Assembly (NCBI RefSeq): GCF_014698835.1
Contig: NZ_JACJTU010000002.1
Span: forward strand, 124,001-188,000
DNA from: Nostoc paludosum FACHB-159
GTDB lineage: Bacteria; Cyanobacteriota; Cyanobacteriia; Cyanobacteriales; Nostocaceae
Direction: 5' to 3'
DNA length: 64,000 nucleotides
In this document: positions 52,677 to 62,500 of the stretch, piece after piece
How the letters are laid out: each line of letters starts with the position of its first letter
How positions within the stretch are numbered: the first letter of the stretch is position 1
Notes under the pieces: generated by a model
Database searches by the model: none
The model's input: only the letters and a program-made list of their open reading frames with translations
Told to the model about the DNA's origin: nothing
Made by a program: the position numbers and the translations under genes

Positions 52677-55600
52677 ATGAGTAGACAACAGCTACAGGTG
52701 AAGCAATTGCAAACCACCTTGAATAAGATGGAAGTCACACTGGATGCGATCGCTGATGCTGTAGTCTGGGTGGGAGAAGACCAACGTATTCAATGGTGCA
52801 ATTCTAGCTTTGAGTTTTTGGTTAACCAAGCCCACGGTACTGTCTGCGGCTTGAGGTTAATTGACTTGCTACCTTTAACACAAGCTGGGCAGTTACTTAC
52901 TTTGCCAGCCTATCCCGATATCAGGATACTGAATGGGGAATATCAAACAACAAATTATCAATTGCAGCAAAGTCAAGGGACTTTAACATTACAAATTTCC
53001 GGTAACTCTATCGGATTAACTGATGAGAAATGTGCAATATTGGTGATTCGCAATATCACTGAAACGAAACAAGCTCAAGAATCCTTGCAAGAAGTTGAGG
53101 AACGGTTACAAACATTAATTAACGCTACACCAGATATCATCTGTTTAAAAGATGGTGAGGGAAAATGGTTGCTATCCAACCAAGCTAACTTGGAATTTTT
53201 AGAGCTAGAAGGTGTAGATTATCGAGGCAAAACTGACTCAGAATTAGCAGAATTTAGCACTTTTTACCGGGATGCTTTATTAAATTGCAGCGAAACAGAT
53301 GAACAATCTTGGCAGTTGGGATCTGTGCATCGGGTAGAAGAGATTGTACCCCGACCTGATGGCACAACGAGCAGTTTAGATATGATTAAAGCTCCTTTGT
53401 TTCACCAGGATGGTAGACGCAAAGCAATGCTTGTTTTAGGGCGCGATATTAGCGATCGCAAAAAAACCCAGCTAGCTCTAGAAAATTCTTTGTCTTTGTT
53501 AAATGCTATCTTTGAATCAATTCAAGATGGGATCTTAGTAGTAAATACTTGCAGTAATATCACTAGTTATAATCAAAAGTTCTTAGAAATGTGGTCGATT
53601 CCACCAGAACTTTTGAGCGAACCAAGTCATCCTCGGCGGCTAGCACATCTGGCAAACCAAGTAAAAGACCCCGATGGATTTTTACAACGCGTCCGAGAGT
53701 TATACCAAAACCCAGAAGTAGTTAGTTACGACTCCTTAGAACTGCGCGATGGCAGAATATTTGAGCGCTACTCGTGTCCTCAGCGCGTCGGCGAACAGAT
53801 TATTGGTAGAGTGTGGAGTTTTCGCGACGTTACTCAACGTCAAAGGGCAGAAGAAGCACTGCGGCAAAGTGAGTTGGAATACCGCAGTATTTTTGAAGCT
53901 ATCAATGATGGACTGTTTATTACTGAAATAGAAACTGAAACAGTCATCGAAATAAATCCTGCTGCTTGTCAAATGCACGGCTATACCTACGAAGAATTTA
54001 TAGGTTTGCATCCATCTGCTTATATTCACCCAGATTCACATCCTGTTTTTAATGAGTTTGTGGAAAAAACACGAGCTGGCGAGCAATTTTATGGACAAGC
54101 AGTTGATATCTGCAAAGATGGCACTTTAATTGATGTGGAAGTTAAAGGAACGACTTGTATTTATAATGGCAAGCCACATATTTTAGCAATAGTCCGAGAT
54201 ATTACTGCTCGCAAACGCACTCAGGAAGCCTTACGCCAAAGTGAAGCACAATATCGCGATTTGGTGCAGACAGCCAATTGTATCATTCTGCGTTGGGATA
54301 GTAACGGTGACATTATATTTTTGAATGACTACGGTCAAAGGCTTTTTGGTTTCGATTTAGATGAAATTACAGGACGTAATGTTGTTGGTACAATTGTTCC
54401 AGAAACAGAAACTTCCGGACGGGACTTGCAGGCGTTAATGGTGGATATTTGCGAGTACCCAGAAAAGTATATATTTAACGAAAACGAGAACTTGTGCAAA
54501 AATGGCGATCGCGTTTGGATAGTCTGGGCAAATAAACCGATATTAGATGAACAAGGAAACTTAGTCGAAATTCTTTCAGTCGGCACCGATGCCACAGAAC
54601 GCAAACGCGCCCAAGCAGCCTTGCAAGAAAATGAGCTAAAATTCCGCAGCATCGTCGAAAATGCCAATGATTTGATATTTGTTCTCTCGCCAGAAGGAAT
54701 TTTTACTTATCACTCGCCCAATGTAACTGCAATTATGGGTTACGCCTTGGAGGAAATCGAAGGCCATTCTGTGGTAGAGTTTACCAAACCTGAAGATTTA
54801 CCAACTAGCGCCGCCGCCTTACAAAGGGCGATAACTGGCGAAAAGCTGACTAATATTGAAGTGCGATTGCGACACAAAGACGGTAGTTGGCGATGGTTTA
54901 ACTTTAACACTTCCACAATCAATACTTCTAGCGGTGAAATTGCGATCGCCGGTGTGGGACGAGACATTACGGAACGCAAGCAAGCAGAAGAAGCCTTGCG
55001 TCGTAGTGAAATGAAGTACCGCAATATCTTTGAGAATTCCCAAGTGGGAATTTTTCGTACCCGTCCAGAAGATGGCTTAGTTCTTGATGCTAACGATCGC
55101 GGTGCTAATATTTTAGGTTTTGCCAGTGCTTCTGACATAATTAACAAGTATTTTATTCCCGATTTATATGTAAATCCCAACGAACGGGCGCTGGTTGTAA
55201 AACAGGTACAAGAATACGGCGAAGTCTGCAATTATGAAGTAGAGATGCGTCGCTTAGATGGTTCTGTGGTGTGGCTATTATTGTCACTGCGGCTCAACTC
55301 TGAAGAATCTTGTCTAGATTGTGTAGTTACAGATATTAGCGATCGCAAACAACAAGAACAAGCTTTACGCTTAATTGTTGAGGGTACAGCAGCTAAAACT
55401 GGTGATGAATTCTTTAATTCCTGCGTTCGTTATCTTGCCGAAGTATTACAAGTTCAATATGCCCTAGTCACTGAGTTTGGTGATGAGCCAAAAACCAAAG
55501 TCCGCACATTAGCATTTTGGTGTTGCGGAAATATTGGTGATAATTTGGAATATGATTTGCGCGGTACTCCTTATCAACACACCTTGGAAGGCAACATGTG

Positions 55601-58307
55601 TCATTATCTCCAAGGAGTCCAAGCCGCTTTTCCCGAAGATGCAGATTTAGTGGCGATGAATGCCGAAAGTTTTCTTGGCGTTCCTCTCACCAGTTCATCC
55701 GGCGACATCATTGGACATCTTGCTGTGATAGATGTCAAACCAATGCAGCCCGATCCTGGACGAGAATTAATTGTCAAAATTTTTGCTGCCCGTGCCGGTG
55801 CTGAATTGGAACGCAAACAAGCAGAAGCAGCTTTACAGCAAAGTGAGTTAAAGTTTCGCACTATTGTTGAAAAAGTCAATGATGTGCTGTTTGTAATCAA
55901 TGCCGATGGGGTTTTTAACTACATTTCTCCAAACATCTTGAAGACTACCGGATTTGACCCTAGCGAAATCGAAGGTAATTCCTTGGCATTATTTACTCAT
56001 CCTGATGATGTGCCAAAATGTGGAGAAGTTGCCAAAACAGTCCTCGCAACAGGTGAGGGAATTTCGGATATTGAGTTTCGGGGCAGACATCGTAATGGCG
56101 GTTGGGTTTGGCAAACTGCTAATATAGCCCGCACACAAGATGCCCAAGGTAACTTTGAGATTGTCGGGGTAGCTCGTGATATTACCGATCGCAAACTAGC
56201 AGAAGCAGCCCTGCAACGTCGTACCCAAGCAGAAAGTTTAATCAGTAGCATTTCTCGGCAATTTATTGACCAAGATTTAGAAACAGCAATTAATTTTACA
56301 CTGCAAGCGATCGCTCAATTTATTGATGCTGAACACAGTTGCATTTTTGAATGCTCCAACGATCAAAAGGAATTTTACCTCATTCATGAATGGTGTGGTG
56401 AACATGTTCCACCATTAATTGAAATTGCTAAAGGTTCGCCGGTGGATGTTTTCCCCTATTTCTACGAGCCAATTCTGCGTGGTAGACATCGCCAGATATC
56501 TCGCGTACAAGAACTACCGCCCCATCTTCCTGAGCGAAAACTGTTTGAAACCATGTCGTTTCAATCTTTACTCGCTGTACCGATGACTCATGCTGGCAGA
56601 GTCGTTGGATTTGTTGGTGCAGCGATGATTCACTCCTCGAAAACCTGGAACCAAGAAGATATTAATCTATTGAAACTGGTTGGTGAAATAATAGCGATCG
56701 GTCGAGCCAGACATCAAGCAGAAGAAGCCCTGAGAATTGCCAAAGAAGCTGCCGAAACTGCCAACCGAGCCAAAAGCGCTTTCTTAGCCAACATGAGCCA
56801 CGAACTCCGCACACCTTTAAATGCGATTCTCGGCTTTTCTCAATTAATGGAACGAGACACCAGCCTCAAATCGAATCAGCGTGAATCTTTAGCTACCATT
56901 AACCGTAGTGGAGAACACTTATTAAACCTGATTAACGATGTCTTGGAAATGTCCAAAATTGAAGCCGGACAAATCATTTTCAACCCCGAAGACTTCGACC
57001 TTTATTTCTTGTTGCAAACATTACAAGAAATGTTCCAGGTGCGGACACAAGCCAAGCAGTTATTCCTCAAATTTGAAATGTCCCCCAATCTCCCCCGTTA
57101 CATCCAAACAGATGAAGGTAAACTGCGCCAAATCCTGATTAACCTTTTGGGTAACGCCGTCAAGTTCACTCAGGCTGGCGGGGTAACCTTGCGGGTGAGG
57201 TTGGGAAGATGGGGAGATGAGGAGATGACGGAGATGGGGGGCAGGGAGCAGGGAGCAGGGAGCAGGGGAGAAGAGTTTTCCCCTATGCCCCATGACGCCA
57301 TTTGCTCCACATTTGGAGACCAAATGACCGCAGTGGCTCCCCCATGCCCAATGCCCCAATCCCTAATTTTTGAAATCGAAGACACTGGACGGGGAATAGC
57401 ACAAGAAGAAATGAATAATTTGTTTCAGCCTTTTGTGCAGACATCAAGTGGTATCCAAACTAAGGAGGGTACTGGATTAGGGTTAACTATTAGCCGCCAG
57501 TTTGTGCGATTGTTGGGAGGCGACATTCACATTACCAGTACACCTGGGAAAGGATCTATTTTTAGCTTTGACATCGAAGTAAATTTAATTCCAGCATTAA
57601 AAGCTACACCAAAGTTAGGTAAAAGTCGCGTGATTCAACTGGCAGCAAACCAACCAGATTATCGTATTTTAGTGGTTGATGACCGCAAAGAAAACTGCGA
57701 TTTAATTGTACAATTGCTTGGTAGTGTTGGTTTTAATACCAAAATTGCGAATAATGGACAAGATGCGATCGCTATTTGGCAAAATTGGCAACCCCACTTA
57801 ATTTGGATGGATATGCGGATGCCTGTAATGAACGGCTATGACGCAACTAAAGAAATTAGAGCTAGGGAAAGAAACATAGATACCAATCACCGCACTGTAA
57901 TTATCGCTTTAACTGCCAGTGCTTTTGAAGAACAACAAGCAAGTATCTTAGCCGCAGGTTGTGACGACTTAGTTCGTAAGCCATTCCGGGAACAAGTGAT
58001 TTTTGAAAAAATGGCTGAATATTTGCATGTGGATTATATTTATGCAGAACAAATCAGTGAAAATGCCACAGAGAAAAAGCCGGATAATATTCAATCTCCC
58101 ATTTTGGATCTTCACTCTGCAATTGCGATGATGCCTGCTGAATGGATATCACAATTAAATCAAGCAGCCATTGAAGTTGATGCCGAGCGAATTTTCCAAC
58201 TCATTGAACAAATTGAGCCAACTCATTCTAACTTTGCAGAAGAATTAACAAATTTAGTTCGTAACTTTTGCTTTGATGAAATTATCGATTTAACAGAGGA
58301 TTATTAA
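52677..58307 (+). CDS. giant hybrid histidine kinase, PASx8/GAFx2/HisKA/HATPase/REC
   Basis: An 1876-aa cytoplasmic kinase. I start it at ATG 52677 (MSRQQLQVK), ten bases after AAGGAG. About eight PAS/PAC units occupy the first 1150 residues, interrupted by one GAF domain (EFFNSCVRYLAEVLQVQYALV), followed by a second GAF (LISSISRQFIDQDLETAI). HisKA is FLANMSHELRTPLNAILGF. HATPase has the N-box ILINLLGNAVKF, G1 DTGRGI and G2 GTGLGLTISRQF. Between N-box and G1 lies an in-frame insert of about 50 residues (GDEEMTEMGGREQGAGSRGEE and beyond) of repeat origin. A REC domain (WMDMRMPVMNGYDATKEIR) and an Hpt-like helical tail follow. It probably signals to the regulator at 50070. Confidence 0.92.
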   Translation: MSRQQLQVKQLQTTLNKMEVTLDAIADAVVWVGEDQRIQWCNSSFEFLVNQAHGTVCGLRLIDLLPLTQAGQLLTLPAYPDIRILNGEYQTTNYQLQQSQGTLTLQISGNSIGLTDEKCAILVIRNITETKQAQESLQEVEERLQTLINATPDIICLKDGEGKWLLSNQANLEFLELEGVDYRGKTDSELAEFSTFYRDALLNCSETDEQSWQLGSVHRVEEIVPRPDGTTSSLDMIKAPLFHQDGRRKAMLVLGRDISDRKKTQLALENSLSLLNAIFESIQDGILVVNTCSNITSYNQKFLEMWSIPPELLSEPSHPRRLAHLANQVKDPDGFLQRVRELYQNPEVVSYDSLELRDGRIFERYSCPQRVGEQIIGRVWSFRDVTQRQRAEEALRQSELEYRSIFEAINDGLFITEIETETVIEINPAACQMHGYTYEEFIGLHPSAYIHPDSHPVFNEFVEKTRAGEQFYGQAVDICKDGTLIDVEVKGTTCIYNGKPHILAIVRDITARKRTQEALRQSEAQYRDLVQTANCIILRWDSNGDIIFLNDYGQRLFGFDLDEITGRNVVGTIVPETETSGRDLQALMVDICEYPEKYIFNENENLCKNGDRVWIVWANKPILDEQGNLVEILSVGTDATERKRAQAALQENELKFRSIVENANDLIFVLSPEGIFTYHSPNVTAIMGYALEEIEGHSVVEFTKPEDLPTSAAALQRAITGEKLTNIEVRLRHKDGSWRWFNFNTSTINTSSGEIAIAGVGRDITERKQAEEALRRSEMKYRNIFENSQVGIFRTRPEDGLVLDANDRGANILGFASASDIINKYFIPDLYVNPNERALVVKQVQEYGEVCNYEVEMRRLDGSVVWLLLSLRLNSEESCLDCVVTDISDRKQQEQALRLIVEGTAAKTGDEFFNSCVRYLAEVLQVQYALVTEFGDEPKTKVRTLAFWCCGNIGDNLEYDLRGTPYQHTLEGNMCHYLQGVQAAFPEDADLVAMNAESFLGVPLTSSSGDIIGHLAVIDVKPMQPDPGRELIVKIFAARAGAELERKQAEAALQQSELKFRTIVEKVNDVLFVINADGVFNYISPNILKTTGFDPSEIEGNSLALFTHPDDVPKCGEVAKTVLATGEGISDIEFRGRHRNGGWVWQTANIARTQDAQGNFEIVGVARDITDRKLAEAALQRRTQAESLISSISRQFIDQDLETAINFTLQAIAQFIDAEHSCIFECSNDQKEFYLIHEWCGEHVPPLIEIAKGSPVDVFPYFYEPILRGRHRQISRVQELPPHLPERKLFETMSFQSLLAVPMTHAGRVVGFVGAAMIHSSKTWNQEDINLLKLVGEIIAIGRARHQAEEALRIAKEAAETANRAKSAFLANMSHELRTPLNAILGFSQLMERDTSLKSNQRESLATINRSGEHLLNLINDVLEMSKIEAGQIIFNPEDFDLYFLLQTLQEMFQVRTQAKQLFLKFEMSPNLPRYIQTDEGKLRQILINLLGNAVKFTQAGGVTLRVRLGRWGDEEMTEMGGREQGAGSRGEEFSPMPHDAICSTFGDQMTAVAPPCPMPQSLIFEIEDTGRGIAQEEMNNLFQPFVQTSSGIQTKEGTGLGLTISRQFVRLLGGDIHITSTPGKGSIFSFDIEVNLIPALKATPKLGKSRVIQLAANQPDYRILVVDDRKENCDLIVQLLGSVGFNTKIANNGQDAIAIWQNWQPHLIWMDMRMPVMNGYDATKEIRARERNIDTNHRTVIIALTASAFEEQQASILAAGCDDLVRKPFREQVIFEKMAEYLHVDYIYAEQISENATEKKPDNIQSPILDLHSAIAMMPAEWISQLNQAAIEVDAERIFQLIEQIEPTHSNFAEELTNLVRNFCFDEIIDLTEDY
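57201..57363. repeat. GGGAGCA/GGGGAGATG repeat DNA inside the kinase gene
   Basis: agatggggagatgaggagat and then three gcagggagca-type units, followed by cccatgacgcc and cccatgcccaatgcc runs, resemble intergenic repeats. It keeps frame and sits at the same HATPase loop as the insert at 36966-37066. Confidence 0.75.
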
Positions 58308-58485
58308 CAATTCAAAATTCAAAACAGTTGCAGTCGGGGATTTAAACCCCAACTCAACTGATACTACGTGTAATGCTTGGGGTCTTAAACCCTTGAATTT
58401 ACGATAAAAAGTAAAAAGTAAAAGAAATATGAATTCATTCTTTTACTTTTTAACTTTTTATTTTTGGTTTATTTAGCTTGAAGAA

Positions 58486-59178
58486 TTAGTGTTTTAAGCG
58501 AGGTATCTTTGGTCTGACAAAGGTAGGTGAGGAATTAGTGGTTCGAGCATTAGCGGCTGAGGAATCAGTAGCTGAGGAAGCAGCAGCGGAGGAATCAGTT
58601 GTTGGGGAACTTAAATTTAAGAAATCGATAAGTTTCAGAGTACGATTACGGATTTTCCACCGTCCATTTTTATTGACGACTTCATCTTCATAAGTGCCAT
58701 TAGCGACATCGATACTAGTTTCTGAACGTTTATGAGTCGCGTGAAGGTAAGAGGTCATCGTTGCTTGATTATTTTGAACTGAGATGTTTATCGTACCCAT
58801 CAAGTGTTGCGTAGCTTGATATCCATTTCCTTGGAATACCGAATAAACAAAATCTGCCCAAGAATCTGTCCCATAGCGTGTTTCACTCGCTCCATCAGGA
58901 AAAACAGCAGTGAGGACTGCATCCTGAGTAAAACAATTTTGATAAATATTCTTTCCTTCTAATAGATTTCCTCTACCAATGGCGTCAGTTCCCAGGGCGT
59001 AACAGTTTGCTAATTTTTGAATTTCTAATTCTGCATTAGGTTGGGCTGCACTTGCTATTTCAAACCTACCTCCAACAAACAGCACAAGAGTAGCTGCTAG
59101 CACTATCAAAGTTATGCGATTTAACAAAAACGAGATAGCTTTGGAAATGATTCGCCCATTTTCTCTTCTTTTTTCCAC
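58486..59178 (-). CDS. secreted SnoaL/NTF2-like protein
   Basis: A 230-aa protein. A signal anchor/peptide spans about residues 17-45 (ITLIVLAATLVLFVGGRFEIASAA), with a possible cleavage after ASA-A. The mature core (about 47-180) has the SnoaL-like fold pattern: IQKLANCYALGTDAIGRGNLLEGKNIYQNCFTQDAVLTAVFPDG, in outline an alpha helix then beta strands, TSYLHATHKR and GRWKIRNRTLKL. The C-terminal 50 residues are Ser/Ala/Thr-rich low complexity. The fold is a small cone that can bind ligands or catalyse diverse reactions; no catalytic residues are assigned. It should reside in the periplasm or outside. Single gene, leftward. Confidence 0.8.
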   Translation of the reverse strand: MEKRRENGRIISKAISFLLNRITLIVLAATLVLFVGGRFEIASAAQPNAELEIQKLANCYALGTDAIGRGNLLEGKNIYQNCFTQDAVLTAVFPDGASETRYGTDSWADFVYSVFQGNGYQATQHLMGTINISVQNNQATMTSYLHATHKRSETSIDVANGTYEDEVVNKNGRWKIRNRTLKLIDFLNLSSPTTDSSAAASSATDSSAANARTTNSSPTFVRPKIPRLKH

Positions 59179-59593
59179 AAGATGACTCCCTTAATTGTGA
59201 CAATTTTCGCATCTTGTACTTTCTCGCCAACTAAAGTTGAGGCTGATAAATTTAGCTCATAAATACTTGCTAAACCCATATTTAGCTAGAGCTTATTTTC
59301 ATATCAGCTAATAAATGATAAAACTAGTACAAGATTTGATTGATATAACTATTTATAACAGTCAAGAAATAAATTTGTTAGTGCTAATGGCAGCTATTTT
59401 TGTGTTGATTTGATTAAGGAATTAAACTCATACTTACATATTTTTATTAGCAAAAAAATAAAAGTTATCTTATCAATTTTTCCAATTTAAATATAATTAC
59501 TATAGCAATCTGCGATCGTTCATGGTACAGGAAGATACCCGACTTATTTGGCAAGCCGGGTATCTGGGATTATCCTGCTTTGACAAAAGTATC
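59179..59593. other. 415-bp intergenic region with a GATACCCG hairpin
   Basis: At 59537-59567 GATACCCG and CGGGTATC pair around a 15-base loop. It lies just past the stop of the AAA-GAF kinase (transcribed leftward), but the T-run is weak. The remainder is AT-rich and featureless. Confidence 0.55.
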
Positions 59594-62500
59594 TTATTCT
59601 CCACAAATGGGTATAGAAATTATAAATTCTGTTCCTTCTCCCAAAGCGGATTCACAAATCAAATTACCTGCGTGGTTTTCTACTATAATCTGACGGCTAA
59701 TAGATAATCCTAAACCTGTACCTTTGCCTACACATTTAGTAGTAAATAGATTTTCAAATATGCAGGCTTTAACTTCTGCGGGCATTCCTTTAGCATTATC
59801 TCGAAACTTGATTAGCACATTCTCTTTATCTTCACTCAGGTGAGTGAAGATAGTGATAATATTGGGATAATTGTCTTGAATATCTATAAAATCACGACCA
59901 ATGTTTGCTTCTTCTAAAGCATCGATCGCATTTGCCAGAATATTCATAAACACCTGATTTAATTGCCCCAAATAGCATTTTACTAATGGAATATCTCCAT
60001 AATTTTTGATGATTTGAATGGCAGGACGGTTATGATCTGCTTTCAAGCGATGCTGTAAAATCATTAAAGTACTATCAATACCTTCATGGATATTAGCTAA
60101 TACTTTAGAGGTAGTATCAGCACGAGAAAAAGTCCGAAGAGAAGTACTAATATTACGAATACGCTGTGTCCCCACGGTCATTCCGTCAATCATTTTAGGT
60201 AAATCAGTTAGCACAAAATCTATATCTATTTCTTCGCCTTTCTCTTCAATCTCGACACCAGGATGAGGGAATTTTGCTCGATACAGTTGTAAATAATCGA
60301 TTAAATCTTTAACGGTATCTTTGGCGTGGGCGATGCTACCTGTAATAAAAGCAATGGGGTTGTTGATTTCGTGTGCTACACCTGCAACTAAATTTCCCAG
60401 TGAAGACATTTTTTCACCTTGGATAAGTTGTAGTTGTGCTTGTTGTAAATCTTGAATTGACTGTTGTAATTGCTTAGATTTCTCTTGCTCTCTTGTATAC
60501 AACCGCGCATTTTCTATGGCAATAGCCATTTGAGAAACTAAAACTTTTAAGACTTCTACCCTTTCTGGAATAAAGGCTCCTGATGATAACTTATTTTCTA
60601 AATAAATAATCCCAGTCAGGTGTGATTGATAAATAATCGGCAAACAAAAAATTGACTTTGTTTTAGATTCTTGAATATAAATATCAAGATTAAATGGTTC
60701 TGCAATGACGGCATCATTTAAGACGAGATATTGCTGAGTTCGCAAAACATAGTTAATAACAGTCAGCGGCAAATCTTGAGAGTGTTCAACAGGAATAGAC
60801 TGTAAAACCGTTACTATATTTTCGGTAGTATTTCCTGAAGCTTCGATATAAAGCTGATTGTCTTTAAGCAAGAGTAGTGATACTTTGTGTGCAGCAGCAT
60901 TTTCTAGTAAGATTTTGATTAACTTACTCAACAAATTTTCTAAAACAATTTCATTGGTAATCGCTTGTGAAAATTTAATGAATGCATTAAAATCTAAAAA
61001 ATCGCTTAAGCTACTATTAGTAGTCGTAGTAGTAGTAAGCTGAATTTTATCTAATTTGGAAATAGAAGTTTCTACATTAGTAGTCTGTCCTACTAGAAAA
61101 GGATACTGTAATTCTAGGTGTTTAACTTTAGCGATCGCACCCCAACGAATATAGGCATAATAGGCTTTAGTTATATAAGTTTGAGAAATTAACTGTTTGC
61201 CTAGAGATTGATAAAACTTTCCTGCTAACTCATAAGCTAAAGCTTCTTCTTGGAGAAAACCGTTTTCACTAGATGTGGTAATAGAATTTTCATAGTAATC
61301 CATTGCTTCGAGCTTTTGACCCAAAACTTGATATCGCTCTGCTTCCACAAGATAAAATCTGTGTAAGTGATTTGTGGGAGCATGAGTAGCCCAGAGTTTC
61401 ATTTTTTGCTGATTAGCTGCGACTTTTTCCAAAATAGCTTGCTGCTCAGACTCTTTAGCGGTATGATAAATAGCCAAGTGGGCTAAAGAATCGTAAAAAT
61501 AGAACAGTGGGACAACAAATAAACCTGTAACGCCACCTAAAGAATTTTCTGCGATCGCAGCATTTTCTACAGCTTTAAAATACTCCCCAAATAAGTAAGA
61601 GAGCATCAGCTTATTTACAAATAGATGGTTAATAGTATAAAGATCGTTAAGTTGCTGATGAATTGGCAACATATTTTGCTCGTTGTAAGCTTCACCAATT
61701 AAACAGTCAACATTTTCGTAACTTCCTTGCAAATTCAAAATTGTTTGCAAATATACTAAATTCCAAGTTAAAGCTACTTGTTGCTTGATTTTTTTCAGCG
61801 AATCACAATAAGCTAGAAACTCTTTTTCTAAAGTCGAAAGTTCCTTACCCAACCAAAATGAATGATAGGGATAAATGTAACCACAATAACCAGCATATTC
61901 TAAATCTCCGGTTTCCAACCCACTAGAATACCCTGCCATTGATGATATTAATGTTTCCTTAACATGTTCCCGCCAATGCATTACATGGGCGCTAACAACT
62001 GTCAGAATTTTAGCTTTGAGTTCTTGAGCATTGAATTGTGACACTAAACTAGAAGCTAATTTGCCAAATTCATAGCCAGAATCAATTTCTCCTTGAACTC
62101 CACAAAGAAGTAATCCATAAAGGCTATAACCATAAGCAGATACAGCCGTGTTGCCATATTTTAAAGACAAATTCACCATTTTACAGACAATAATTGGCAT
62201 CATTGCCGGAGCAGTTTGAAAAGCTGCTGGGAGAACTCCCATTAAGATTCTCATGGCTGCAATCTTGTTCGGCTCAGTCATTAATGGTAAGTCAATTAAA
62301 TCTGCAATAACTTTCCCTTTTAAATCAGCAGCAATTTCATCTATCCCTTGCTGAATATCAACTGATGTCGGTTCCTCTGGAAAGCTAATTCCTAACAATC
62401 CTAGAGTCGATACTGCTATCTTAATTGCTTCAATTTGTTTGCTTTGAATTATTGAAGCGATAATTTGTACTTCATAAACTTTGACTTTATCTAAAAGAAT

